64,000 nucleotides of DNA from Nostoc carneum NIES-2107 (GTDB taxonomy: Bacteria > Cyanobacteriota > Cyanobacteriia > Cyanobacteriales > Nostocaceae), in the NCBI GenBank assembly GCA_002368155.1, contig AP018180.1, positions 6,156,908 through 6,220,907 of the forward strand, written 5' to 3'. The notes below the pieces were generated by a model. It saw nothing but the letters and a program-made list of their open reading frames with translations. It had not been told where the DNA came from and did no database searches. Every line of letters starts with the position of its first letter. The first letter of the stretch is position 1. This document shows, in pieces, positions 48,515 to 58,000 of the stretch. Position numbers and translations under genes: made by a program.

Positions 48515-48808
48515 ATGGCTAATATTAAAGTTTCTGAATTAAGCCCCGCAGGTTCTGAATTATTCCAAGATTCTGAAAGCTTTTTGAACGACCTGAACGA
48601 TATGGACACCACATCAGTTCATGGTGGTGAAGGCGCTAATTATGTTCCATATTTACAGTTCGGTTCTAAGCTACTTGAATACAGTGTAGTTGGACTTGGT
48701 ATCAGTACAATTACATCTTTAGTAGGAAGCTTTAGCAGCACTGGTACAGGTGTTGGTGGCGGTGTTGGTACTGATAATGGTGTTGGCGGTGGTACTATTA
48801 CTTTCTAG
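48515..48808 (+). CDS. RiPP/bacteriocin-like precursor peptide, tandem copy A1
   Basis: A 97-residue peptide. Leader 1-38 contains SESFLNDLNDMDTTSVHGG, a double-glycine cleavage site. Core 39-97 begins EGANYVPYLQFGSKLLEYSV, then a hydrophobic Ser/Thr-rich stretch (GISTITSLVGSFSSTG) and a Gly-rich tail. The core has about 14 Ser/Thr and no Cys. AGGAG is well placed. I recall this type as a cyanobacterial bacteriocin-like family. It would be modified by the kinase/HopA1 pair and cut and exported by the C39 transporter. Confidence 0.82.
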   Translation: MANIKVSELSPAGSELFQDSESFLNDLNDMDTTSVHGGEGANYVPYLQFGSKLLEYSVVGLGISTITSLVGSFSSTGTGVGGGVGTDNGVGGGTITF

Positions 48809-48870
48809 TTTTTGTTGTTGACTACATAGTAGTCCACCAACGAAAGCTGAATGTAAATTGGAAAGAAGCA

Positions 48871-48906
48871 GCAAGATAAAGTTATTCATAAAAAGCTTTA
48901 TCTTGC
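48871..48906 (+). other. Hairpin between precursor copies
   Basis: An 11-bp perfect stem (GCAAGATAAAG / CTTTATCTTGC, 14-base loop) between the two copies. No T run follows, so partial termination or mRNA protection is possible. Confidence 0.55.
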
Positions 48907-48969
48907 CTTCCCAAGCTCATAATATTTCCCAGAACAGACAATTACTTAATTTCCCAGGAGAACTAAACA

Positions 48970-49242
48970 ATGGCTAATATCAAAGTTTCGGAATTAAGCC
49001 CTGCAGGTTCTGAATTATTCCAAGATTCCGAAAGCTTTTTGAACGACCTGAACGATATGGACACCACATCAGTTCATGGTGGTGAAGGTGCTAATTATGT
49101 TCCATATTTACAGTTCGGTTCCAAGCTACTTGAATATAGTGTAGTTGGACTTGGTATCACTACAATCGCATCTTTAGTAGGAACATTTAGCAGCACTGGT
49201 AATGGTGTTGGTGGCGGTATTGGTGGTGGAACTACTATCTAG
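48970..49242 (+). CDS. RiPP/bacteriocin-like precursor peptide, tandem copy A2
   Basis: A 90-residue near-copy of the preceding gene. Residues 1-63 are identical although the DNA differs at about seven synonymous positions. From residue 64 the core changes (ITTIASLVGTFSSTGNGV) and the Gly-rich tail is shorter. Leader 38 residues ending HGG, core 52 residues, no Cys. The ribosome-binding region (CCCAGGAGAACTAAACA) is duplicated too. Confidence 0.82.
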   Translation: MANIKVSELSPAGSELFQDSESFLNDLNDMDTTSVHGGEGANYVPYLQFGSKLLEYSVVGLGITTIASLVGTFSSTGNGVGGGIGGGTTI

Positions 49243-49313
49243 CATTTTGTTGCTGATTGCGTAGTATTAACCCAACAATAGCTTAATTTTAATTAGGCGA
49301 AATAGTTAGCAGA

Positions 49314-49335
49314 ATGAAGCCTTGAATGGCTTCAT
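49314..49335 (+). other. Hairpin after copy A2
   Basis: Stem ATGAAGCC / GGCTTCAT with a six-base loop, no T run. Confidence 0.5.
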
Positions 49336-49372
49336 CCTGCCCACTCAAATCATAATTATTTGCACACCGAAA

Positions 49373-49651
49373 ATGAATAGGATCGTAATTTTTGATTTGC
49401 ACCAATCTGGCTCTAATGAAATTAACCATTCTGAGAGCTTTATAGAAGATGTAACTGAAATAGATTCCATGTGTATACATGGTGGCGAAGGCTATGCTTT
49501 TAGCGAGTTCCTCAACTTTGGTGTTAAGGTTTTGGAGTATGCGTTAATAGGGTTTGCAATTTCTAGTATTGTCTCCCTAGTGCAGATGTTTCTCGCTCCT
49601 CGACAAAACCAAAATAGCTCGCTTCCTACTATATATCCGCCTATAAGTTAA
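49373..49651 (+). CDS. RiPP/bacteriocin-like precursor peptide, divergent copy A3
   Basis: A 92-residue peptide starting MNRIVIFDLHQSG. The leader is again exactly 38 residues (SESFIEDVTEIDSMCIHGG) and the core opens EGYAFSEFLNFGVKVLEYAL, clearly homologous to A1/A2, but ends without a Gly-rich tail (APRQNQNSSLPTIYPPIS). The single Cys (34) lies in the leader. No good Shine-Dalgarno precedes ATG 49373, so expression may be weaker or coupled. Confidence 0.75.
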   Translation: MNRIVIFDLHQSGSNEINHSESFIEDVTEIDSMCIHGGEGYAFSEFLNFGVKVLEYALIGFAISSIVSLVQMFLAPRQNQNSSLPTIYPPIS

Positions 49652-49679
49652 AGTTTGACTCGCAAAGACAATAACATTG

Positions 49680-49751
49680 CCTGTTATCGGTTGGTTACTG
49701 ATGCTGAAATCAGGATTTCACCGCATAACCGATAACAGGTTTTATTATTTT
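49680..49751 (+). terminator. Probable terminator after the precursor genes
   Basis: A 13-bp perfect stem (CCTGTTATCGGTT / AACCGATAACAGG) with a 34-base loop that has its own small inverted repeat, followed by TTTTATTATTTT. It would separate precursor transcripts from the downstream modification genes. Confidence 0.7.
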
Positions 49752-49814
49752 ACTCTTAATATAGAATAAAAATTTCATTTGATTTTGCAGAGTAATACTC
49801 ATCAATATTAATTC

Positions 49815-49922
49815 TATAGGACTCATATTTTATTTTTGAAGTTAACGTAGGATGCGTTAGCGATAGCGTAACGCATCCATGCCAAAGCTGAGATTTTTTT
49901 AGAAATCAAATCAGATTCATAT
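49815..49922. mobile_element. MITE-like element, family 2, copy 2
   Basis: Shares both ends with 46767-46920 (TATAGGACTCATATTT at left, TTTTTTTAGAAATCAAATC at right) and the GGATGCGTTAGCGATAGCG palindrome, but lacks ~45 bp of the interior. Confidence 0.7.
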
Positions 49923-50041
49923 ATACAACTCGTTTTATATTTTCAAATATAACTAGGCTGGGCAATAAATACCTAGTAATAAACAGCAAATTTATGGTGA
50001 TTTTGAGATTAATACATAACACAAGCTAAAAACTTAAAGCC

Positions 50042-51220
50042 ATGAGATTTATCTTAAGTCCTCAAAATGTTTTTGACTACTTGATTGAAAAAGGAATCTG
50101 TATTCCAGAGCAGCAAGGGATGAGCAATATCGAAATTAAACCTGCTAAAAATTTCAACTTGCTGCTAACATTACCAGAGGGGAAAAAACTGCTAATCAAG
50201 CAAGAACGCCAGAAAAACAAAGAAAAAACCGCAGTTGAATTTTATCGAGAGTGGCAAATTCACAGTTTGTTGCGTAAAATGCCTGAATTTAGCGATTTGC
50301 TCTCTTCTTTATCAGAGCCAATATATTTTGATGTCGAAAATGCAATTATTGTTTTCAATTATCTAGATCAATATCAAGATTTAGCATATTTCTATACGCA
50401 AGAGAATATCTTTCCTTTAGAAATTGCAGCTACAATTGGAGGGACTTTAGGCTCAATTCACCAACTGACTATCAACCGTTCAGAATATAGAGAATTGCTG
50501 CCATCAGAAATATTTGTTCACTATGATTTGCAGTTAGTTTCAAGTGTAGAAAGATTAACTCCAGAAGTGGCTAGATCACTTTCTGCTGATGCATTGAAAT
50601 TCTTTGCCCTGTATCAGCGTTTCGATAGCTTAAGACAGGCGATCGCACAGTTAATTAATTCTATCAAACCTTGTTGTCTAAGCCATAATGACTTGAAGCT
50701 CAACAATATTTTACTAGCTCATAATTGGCAAGAAACGAGGGAGCAGAAATCACCCTCAGCGAACAGTATGATTCGCTTGATTGATTGGGAAAAAGCAACT
50801 TGGGGCGATCCAGCTTACGATTTAGGCATACTTATCTCTAGTTATTTACAAGCTTGGTTGCTAAGTTTAATGACAAGTAAAACCATTAGCTTAGAAGAAA
50901 CATTACGCCTAGCTAAAACTCCTTTGGAATTAGTTCAGCCTTCTATTGCTGTATTAACAAAAGCTTATCTCCACAACTTTCCAGAAATCTTAAAACTACG
51001 TCCAGATTTTATAGAGCAAGTCGTGCAATTTGCTGGGCTAGGTTTAATTTTAACTATTCTCTCAATTATTCAGCACCAAAAAATATTTAGTAATCAAGGG
51101 ATATGTATGCTTCAAGTGGCGAAGAGTTTATTGTCTCGTCCGGAACAATCAATTTCTACTGTATTTGGTGTCACAGCTATTGAACTTACTCGTCGCCCAG
51201 TTTTGTATGCAATTAAGTAA
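50042..51220 (+). CDS. APH-fold kinase-like protein, likely RiPP Ser/Thr kinase
   Basis: A 392-residue protein kinase/aminoglycoside-phosphotransferase fold protein. The catalytic loop is CLSHNDLKLNNILL (HxDxxxxN) near 220 and the metal-binding Asp is in IRLIDWEKATWGDPAYDLG near 243, so it looks active. A HopA1-domain gene follows 22 bp later. This pair matches the kinase and lyase that dehydrate peptide Ser/Thr in class V lanthipeptides (LxmK/LxmY) and thioamitides (TvaC/TvaD). Substrates would be the precursors just upstream. A small-molecule kinase is the alternative. Confidence 0.78.
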   Translation: MRFILSPQNVFDYLIEKGICIPEQQGMSNIEIKPAKNFNLLLTLPEGKKLLIKQERQKNKEKTAVEFYREWQIHSLLRKMPEFSDLLSSLSEPIYFDVENAIIVFNYLDQYQDLAYFYTQENIFPLEIAATIGGTLGSIHQLTINRSEYRELLPSEIFVHYDLQLVSSVERLTPEVARSLSADALKFFALYQRFDSLRQAIAQLINSIKPCCLSHNDLKLNNILLAHNWQETREQKSPSANSMIRLIDWEKATWGDPAYDLGILISSYLQAWLLSLMTSKTISLEETLRLAKTPLELVQPSIAVLTKAYLHNFPEILKLRPDFIEQVVQFAGLGLILTILSIIQHQKIFSNQGICMLQVAKSLLSRPEQSISTVFGVTAIELTRRPVLYAIK

Positions 51221-51242
51221 TGTTAGTTATAGGTAGATAATT

Positions 51243-52361
51243 ATGCAATTGCTAGATTTGCTGCCACAGCAATCGTTAAATTATTCCACAAAGCAACTAT
51301 TAGCTACTTTACAAGATATTGCTAATAAAGTTGAAATTCAATCTAACTTTAGTATTCGTCATCCAGATTATCAGCTTTTAGAATTACCAGAAGAAGTTAT
51401 TAGCCGCTTTCAGGAATTACCACTACCTTTGCAGTACAAAGTTTTGCAATCGCAATTGACGAGCTTTCTTTACCATATTTATTACAATGGCGCTTTCCGC
51501 AATGCTTTGGCTATTAATGCCAAAGAAATTGATGCCACAATGCTGCAGAATTTGGAAAATAATACTTATTTAGGCGTAGATGTTGATTTTTACGATCGCC
51601 TACACGCAGCTAATAGTGGTAAAGGCTATTTTGATGATGGTTGGCAAGTGCTGAGAGTTGAGAGTGATGGCACTTTAGCTGTTAAAAAGGGAGAGATTAC
51701 CTTACATATACAACGCGATCGCCATCTTCATTGTAAGCAAGTGAATGCAACTATTGGCGATGTGGTAGCAGTCAAAATGGCACCTTATTTGACGCAAAAC
51801 GGATTTTATTTAGCAGTGGGCAATTTAGGGCAGTATAGTTCTCTACATCGAGGGCATGATCGCCAATTAGTGCGGATCTATTTTAATTTAAGCCCTGAAG
51901 GTGCAGTTGCAATCATGGGTAGCCTCACAAAACAACTCAACAAAATCCCTATCCCCTTTACCTTTAAGGCGCTATATAATCCTTCTGACTATGAGCGTTA
52001 TGATACCGCAGTGCTTTACATCGAAAAAGGTTACTATGCAAACCTTTGGCCTGTACTGCAATCTGTGTATGCAGAACATCAGTTTTATTTTGGCGCAGAA
52101 GTACCTTTATTTACCAAATTTTTAGCACCAGGAATCGCTTTAGCAGAAGAACCTCATAGCAAGTTTGCAGGGAAAGAGAGTTTTGGCTTAAATCGCTGTC
52201 GAATTGTTACCAATGGATTGCTAAATGCATGGCAACAAGGAAAAGAATCAACAGAAAATCGGATGCTATCAATTCTGCAGCATTTTGCCCTACAGCAAAT
52301 CGAAATTCAACGCCCTTATCTTAATCCAGACTCAGAGGATATCTACACCGTATTAGAGTAA
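51243..52361 (+). CDS. HopA1-family protein, likely phospho-Ser/Thr lyase of the RiPP pathway
   Basis: A 372-residue protein with the HopA1 (type III effector-like) domain spanning most of its length. Conserved blocks are NTYLGVDVDFYDRLHAANSG, GYFDDGWQVLRVESDG, VRIYFNLSPEGAVAIM, IPFTFKALYNPSDYERYD, LAPGIALAEEP and FGLNRCRIVTNGLLNAW. In thioamitide and class V lanthipeptide clusters HopA1-like proteins act with an APH-like kinase to eliminate phosphate from Ser/Thr, giving dehydroamino acids. The adjacent kinase gene and GG-leader precursors support that role here. Confidence 0.82.
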   Translation: MQLLDLLPQQSLNYSTKQLLATLQDIANKVEIQSNFSIRHPDYQLLELPEEVISRFQELPLPLQYKVLQSQLTSFLYHIYYNGAFRNALAINAKEIDATMLQNLENNTYLGVDVDFYDRLHAANSGKGYFDDGWQVLRVESDGTLAVKKGEITLHIQRDRHLHCKQVNATIGDVVAVKMAPYLTQNGFYLAVGNLGQYSSLHRGHDRQLVRIYFNLSPEGAVAIMGSLTKQLNKIPIPFTFKALYNPSDYERYDTAVLYIEKGYYANLWPVLQSVYAEHQFYFGAEVPLFTKFLAPGIALAEEPHSKFAGKESFGLNRCRIVTNGLLNAWQQGKESTENRMLSILQHFALQQIEIQRPYLNPDSEDIYTVLE

Positions 52362-52675
52362 TCAAGTCCTTTGCGTTTCAGTTTCACTCTTAATGAATAT
52401 TGCAAAATGCAATGATTCTCTACAACTTCATTGCTAGCAAAAAAGGTGCAGTACGATCCACACCAGGTGGTTGTTAAAGTGGGAATGTCTTTTAGGCACA
52501 CTTTGCGATCGCCTGTTTTCTTTTTTAATTTACCGCAAATAGACGCAGATAATTTTTTGGGATATAGGTATTTGGTAATATAGAAAAATGGTGATGCTCC
52601 CTAATCTTAAAAAGTGCGTTAATGTGGTATTTGGTTATGCAGATAACGCGCCTAACGAATGCTGATAAATGTAAT
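52362..52675. other. Convergent gap between modification and export genes
   Basis: About 310 bp between the 3' ends of the HopA1-type and PpiC-like genes, with one HIP1 site near 52507. No gene or convincing terminator seen. Confidence 0.45.
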
Positions 52676-53443
52676 TTAAGCTGGTTTTGCTAAATCTTGA
52701 TTATCTAATTCCATCTGCGCTACAACTTTGATTTCTGATAATTGTTGCTTAACCCAAGCAGAAAATAAATCTCCTAATATCTGTAAGCGCAACTGATCGG
52801 TTAATTGCTGTTGAATAAATTCTTCAACCAAAATGAGATGTACCCCTTTTTGAGTGACAATTGGCTTGAGAAACTGCGGCGGACGAGCAGCAAAAACTGC
52901 GGCAGCAATTTCTGCTTTAAAATCTCTACGGTAGCGTATTCCCTGATAGCCACCAGTACGGCGCAGTTCTGCTTCTGTAATATATTGACGAGCTATTTCA
53001 GAAAAAGTAATTTCATTTTCTTGGAGGGCATAAAACATTTCTAGCGCTAAATCTTCGTCATCTAAAATGACTTCGTAGGTAACAGCACCGAGAAAATTTA
53101 ATTGATGTTGAACATAAAACTTTTCTACGTGTTCTGCAAATAAATGATTCGCTAACTTTGCAGAAATAATATTAGCTTGAGCCATCTCTTCAAAATCATC
53201 AAGGGAAAGATAATGTTTTTGCAACCAAGCCCAAGTATCATCAGCTTTAACTAATTTATGGGCTAATCGCAGGCCATCTGCTGCTTGCTGAAGTTCTTTC
53301 GGCTCGACTGTAATCCCTGCTTTTTTAGCTGCTTCGGCAATAATTCTCCGGGTAGCTATTGCTTCTAATACATCTGGAATTTGACAGGTAAGCTTCATAT
53401 GGTGCAGAATTTCCACAGCAGAAACATTCATCATTTTGGACAT
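52676..53443 (-). CDS. PpiC/SurA-like peptidyl-prolyl isomerase of the export operon
   Basis: A 255-residue protein with a helical SurA-like N-terminal part (about 10-125) and a parvulin-type domain (AVTYEVILDDEDLALEMFYA, ITFSEIARQYI, RTGGYQGIRYRRDFKAEIA, PIVTQKGVHLILVEEF). No signal peptide, so it may act in the cytosol on the peptide substrate. Start ATG 53443 has AGGAG seven bases upstream. SurA-like genes recur beside C39 exporters in cyanobacterial bacteriocin clusters. Confidence 0.82.
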   Translation of the reverse strand: MSKMMNVSAVEILHHMKLTCQIPDVLEAIATRRIIAEAAKKAGITVEPKELQQAADGLRLAHKLVKADDTWAWLQKHYLSLDDFEEMAQANIISAKLANHLFAEHVEKFYVQHQLNFLGAVTYEVILDDEDLALEMFYALQENEITFSEIARQYITEAELRRTGGYQGIRYRRDFKAEIAAAVFAARPPQFLKPIVTQKGVHLILVEEFIQQQLTDQLRLQILGDLFSAWVKQQLSEIKVVAQMELDNQDLAKPA

Positions 53444-53485
53444 AATCCAACTCCTCATAAACGTCAATCAGCAATCTCAAAATTT

Positions 53486-55024
53486 TTAAAGCTCAATACC
53501 ACCTTTTTGTAATTTCTTGAATGGATCTAAAACAAAATCAATTACGCGACGTTGGCGAATAATTACTTCTGCTGTTGCTGTCTGTCCAGGTGCTAAGTTA
53601 ATTCTTTTATTTGCTGTTTGAATATAACGCTGATCTAAAGTAATATCCAACTCATAAGTTTCAATTCTGCCTGCGTTAGTTTCTTGAATTTTAGAATCAG
53701 GAGAAATCCAACTGACTCTGCCTTTAACTACTCCATAATCTTGGAAAGGATAGGCATCAAATTTAGTTTTTACAGGCATACCCACACGCAAAAATCCAGT
53801 TTGACTGCTAGGCATCTGAGCTTTCAAAATAAAATCAGAATTTTGCGGTGCAATTTGAGCAATCATTTGCCCCGGTTGCACAACAACCCCAGGTTTTTGG
53901 ATAGGTAATTGGAAAATTGTGCCATCAATAGGTGAACGCACTACTCGTTGCGAAAGCTGAAATTTGTAACCCAGTATCTGACTTTTAGTTTGAGCAATTT
54001 CTGTGTTGAGAGAGCCTATTTGCGTTTGTAAATCTTTTAATTGTTCTTGATTTTTTAGTAGAGCTAGCTTACCAGTATGCACCACACTTTGATAACTACT
54101 TAACTGCTCTTGTAACCGCAATTTTGCTTGTTGAATGTCTGCCTGAATTTGATTAATAACTGCTTGATAACGACTTTGTTGTTCTTTTAAACGTAACTTT
54201 GCCTGTTTTTGATCCGATTCAGCAATAATCTGTGATTTTTGACTTTCGTCACCCATTCTCTGCAATTCTACAACCTTAATTTGGGGAACTGCTCCCATTT
54301 TCCAAAGTTTACGAAAACGTTCAACTTCTGCTAAATCACGATTTAAGCGAATTTTACTTAATTTGTAACCAGTTTGGCTACTATAAATATTTTGTTTCGC
54401 TTGATCAACTTGAGCTTGATTTTCTAATTTTTGTAAATTAAAAGTACTCTGTTTGGCATCAAAATTTTGCTGTGCTTGTTGCACTTGCGACATTTTTTCT
54501 AATTCTTGAGAGCGGTTTTGTTGCTCTTGCACGTTAATTGACAGCATGACTTGATTTTTCAGTAAATCTAACTGTGCAATTCGGTTTTGTTGCCCTTCTA
54601 GCTTTGTTTGTGTCTGCTGTAAATCAGTTTGTAAATCATTAGATTCTAGTTCTACTAATACTTGTCCGGCGGCGACAATTTGCCCTTCTTTGACTTTTAC
54701 AGATGTAATATTTCCCGGTACAGATGCATCTAATCGTTGTGCCGAACCTTTCGGTTCTATTCTGCCTCTAGCAGCGCCAGTTTCATCAACTTTAGAAAGC
54801 ATTGACCAAGGTAAAACAATACCTGCAAAACCTAAAATTAAATATAGTAAAGAGCGTGTCCAAATCCTTGGTAAAGCATCTAATAGTTCCTCTGTACCGT
54901 AATACCAATCTCTAGCTTCATCTGCTAAGGAAGGTTGATAATTCCGCTCAGTTAAATTGCTAGCTGGTTCTAATTGTTGTTGCGTAGTTAGAATTGCTGA
55001 TGAATTTTCAAAGCGACTTGGCAT
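53486..55024 (-). CDS. HlyD-family membrane fusion protein
   Basis: A 512-residue periplasmic adaptor. It has one N-terminal transmembrane helix (LLYLILGFAGIVLPWSML near 65), a split lipoyl/biotinyl-like domain (GNITSVKVKEGQIVAAGQVL; VVRSPIDGTIFQLPIQKPG), long Gln-rich coiled coils (about 120-350) and a beta-barrel end (LAPGQTATAEVIIRQRR). It connects the ABC exporter to an outer-membrane channel. It lies 35 bp after the exporter gene. AAGG nine bases upstream supports ATG 55024. Confidence 0.92.
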   Translation of the reverse strand: MPSRFENSSAILTTQQQLEPASNLTERNYQPSLADEARDWYYGTEELLDALPRIWTRSLLYLILGFAGIVLPWSMLSKVDETGAARGRIEPKGSAQRLDASVPGNITSVKVKEGQIVAAGQVLVELESNDLQTDLQQTQTKLEGQQNRIAQLDLLKNQVMLSINVQEQQNRSQELEKMSQVQQAQQNFDAKQSTFNLQKLENQAQVDQAKQNIYSSQTGYKLSKIRLNRDLAEVERFRKLWKMGAVPQIKVVELQRMGDESQKSQIIAESDQKQAKLRLKEQQSRYQAVINQIQADIQQAKLRLQEQLSSYQSVVHTGKLALLKNQEQLKDLQTQIGSLNTEIAQTKSQILGYKFQLSQRVVRSPIDGTIFQLPIQKPGVVVQPGQMIAQIAPQNSDFILKAQMPSSQTGFLRVGMPVKTKFDAYPFQDYGVVKGRVSWISPDSKIQETNAGRIETYELDITLDQRYIQTANKRINLAPGQTATAEVIIRQRRVIDFVLDPFKKLQKGGIEL

Positions 55025-55059
55025 GATTTTTGACCTTTGATGCAATTTTTAAGTAATAC

Positions 55060-58000
55060 TCAAACAGTTTGTGCCAATTGTTGTTGATTGAGGTAATAGT
55101 AATAACCTTTGCTTTTAATTAATTGCTCATGATTACCGCTTTCTACTAATGCACCTTTATCTAGAACTAAAATCAAATCTGCATTGCGGATGGTAGAAAG
55201 ACGATGAGCAATAATTAGCGTCGTCCTTCCTTGGGTAATGGTTTTGAGATTATTTTGAATGATGCGTTCTGATTCCGCATCAAGATGACTTGTGGCTTCA
55301 TCTAATAGTAATAAAGCCGGATTTCCTAACAAAGCACGGGCAATTGCTAACCTTTGCCTTTGTCCACCCGATAATAGTCCACCACCTTCCCCAATCGGTG
55401 TTTCATACCCCATTGGTAATTGCTGAATAAATTCATCGGCTCCAGCTAAACTTGCAGCTTCGATGATTTCTTCTTGGGTAGATTCTGGATGAGCAATGCT
55501 AATATTTTCGCGAATTGTACCACCAAATAAAAAGGTATCTTGATCGACAACACCAATTTGAGAACGCAGTGACTTTAAAGCCACACTCGTTAAATCGTAA
55601 TTGTCAATTAAGACTTTGCCTTCGGTGGCAGGATAAAGACCTAAAATTAATTTAGAAAGAGTAGTTTTACCAGAACCACTACGCCCTACCAGAGCTACAG
55701 TTTGCTCTGGTTTTACCTCAAAACTGATATTTTCGAGGACATTTAGCTCACTTTCTGGGTGGTAGCGGAATGTCACATTATCGAACCGGATATAACCACG
55801 CAATCTAGGGAGAAATTGCTTTGGTGCAGCTTGTAAATCTTCTTCGGGTTCTGTTTCCAAAACATCATTAATCCGCTCGCTAGAAATCATCACTTCTTGT
55901 AATTGATTCCACAGCACAGCTAACCTTTGGAATGGTCGAATGACATTACCTAACAACATATTGAAGGCAATTAACTGCCCAATTGTCAGTTGATTTTGAA
56001 TTACCAACCAAGCCCCAAACCACAGTAAGCTAGTAGTCGCTACAGTTTCGATACTGGCGCTAGCAATTTGCAGTTGATTACTAATAATTTGTCCCGAAAA
56101 GCCTTTTTTAATTGATTGATGTAACCTTTCCTCCCATTTCCACCTCACGGTCTGTTCAATTGACATTGAACGAATAGTACTAATACCTGTGAGGGCTTCA
56201 ATTAAGTAACTACTTTCAGCCGCGATCGCATTAAATATTTCTCGCGATATCCGGCGTAAAAATGGTGTTGCCAAAAAGGTAACTAATAATATTGGTGGCA
56301 AAATTACCAATACTAATAGTGCCATCTTCCAACTGTACCAAAACATCAAGCCTATATAGATGAACACAGTCAGTAAATCGAGAAAGATTGACAGTGATTC
56401 ACCTGTTAAAAAACGTTGAATTTTATGATTTTCTTGGAGGCGGGAAATAATATCGCCAACGTAACGCGACTCAAAAAATGATAAAGGTAATCGGAAGGTG
56501 TGTTTAATAAAACCCACAATCATCGATAAAGTAATGCGGTTCGCCGTATGGTCTAGCAAATATTGCCGCAATCCATTAATTGCAACTCGAAACAGTCCAA
56601 AAATTAATAAACCTAAACCGACAGCATTTAAAGTGAGAGTACTACCTTGGACAATTACCCGATCTAAAAGTAGCTGGGTTAATAGTGGTGTCACCAATCC
56701 AAACACCTGAATACATATCGAAGCCACCACCACTTCTAGCAACACTACCCAATGAGGTTTAACTAACTCAAAAAATTGCCAAAATGGTGTATTTGCTTCC
56801 TCACTTTCTTTTAACTCAGATGTGGGTTGTAATAACAATGCATAGCCAGTCCATCTAGCTTGAAATTCCCGCGGCGTAAGGGTGCGTTGTCCAATCGCCG
56901 GATCACCTACAATCACCCGTTTTTTGCTAATTTCATAAACGACAATGTAATGCTTGCCTTCCCAATGTGCGATCGCAGGTAGCGGTTGTTGTGCTAATTT
57001 ATCAAAACTAGCTCTGACTGGCCTGGTAGAAAAGCCAATACTTTCAGCAGCAGCAGCTAAACCCCGCAATGATGCACCACTCCGGCTAGTATTCGCTATA
57101 TCTCGCAGCCGATTTAAACTCAGGTTTTTACCCCAATAGCGCCCAATCATTACCAAACAAGCAGCCGCACAATCGGAAGCGCTTTGCTGTTGAAAGAAGG
57201 GGTAGCGCTTGGTAATTCTTCCCCACCAATGAGTAAAAGTTACCTTGGGGTTAGGAAAGTAATTGCGGCGTTTGGGGGGTTTTCTCTTGCTTGGCTGAGA
57301 TGAGGTAGGGAAGGAATAAGCACTAGGACGGGAGGACACAGAAAAATCATCTCTAGATCTGATTGATTCCCCATCTTCAGTAACTGTATCTTCCTCGTCC
57401 TCATCTTCTGAGTCTTTAGCATCAGCAGTCACGAACTCTGATAATTGCGGTAAATGTTGCAGTGCTGTTTGCCAAGCAGAATGACTGAGAGTGTAAATGA
57501 TTGTAGGTTGAATTGCTTGCCAACCAGTACCTCGATGACTGCGGTTAGAAGGAGTATAAATTTTGCCTGGGGTAAGAGTACGCCCATCGGAATGCAGTAA
57601 TTCCCCACTTCGCAACAACCATAACTTACATTCTTGCGTTAGTTGTGGTGGTAAGTAGCCAATTTCTAGATTGTGCCGTTGAAATAGTGCTAGAACTTTT
57701 AACATCTCCTCAACAAGAGCAATTCGCGGCGCTGGGGAATTTTCATAACATGACATCAGTAATTCCCATGCTTCAGCTTGACGATGTAAATGCTCCTGAA
57801 TATTGGGATATTTGCTGATTAAATTTTGTAAAATCTCGCCCTTAATATAACCCAACTTTAAATTAGTAGAAGCTCTAGCATTATAAGGGCTAAAATCTGA
57901 CTCAGGAAATAGAGTTAGCTGACCAAATATACCTCCGACGGACAAGGTAGCGATTAAATTATCGGCAGTATCTAGCAGCCGTACTTTACCATTTAAAACT

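Noticed and set aside
48515-49651. Classical lanthipeptide precursors
   Set aside because: Cores contain no Cys, so lanthionine rings cannot form within them, and no LanM, LanB or LanC gene is visible.
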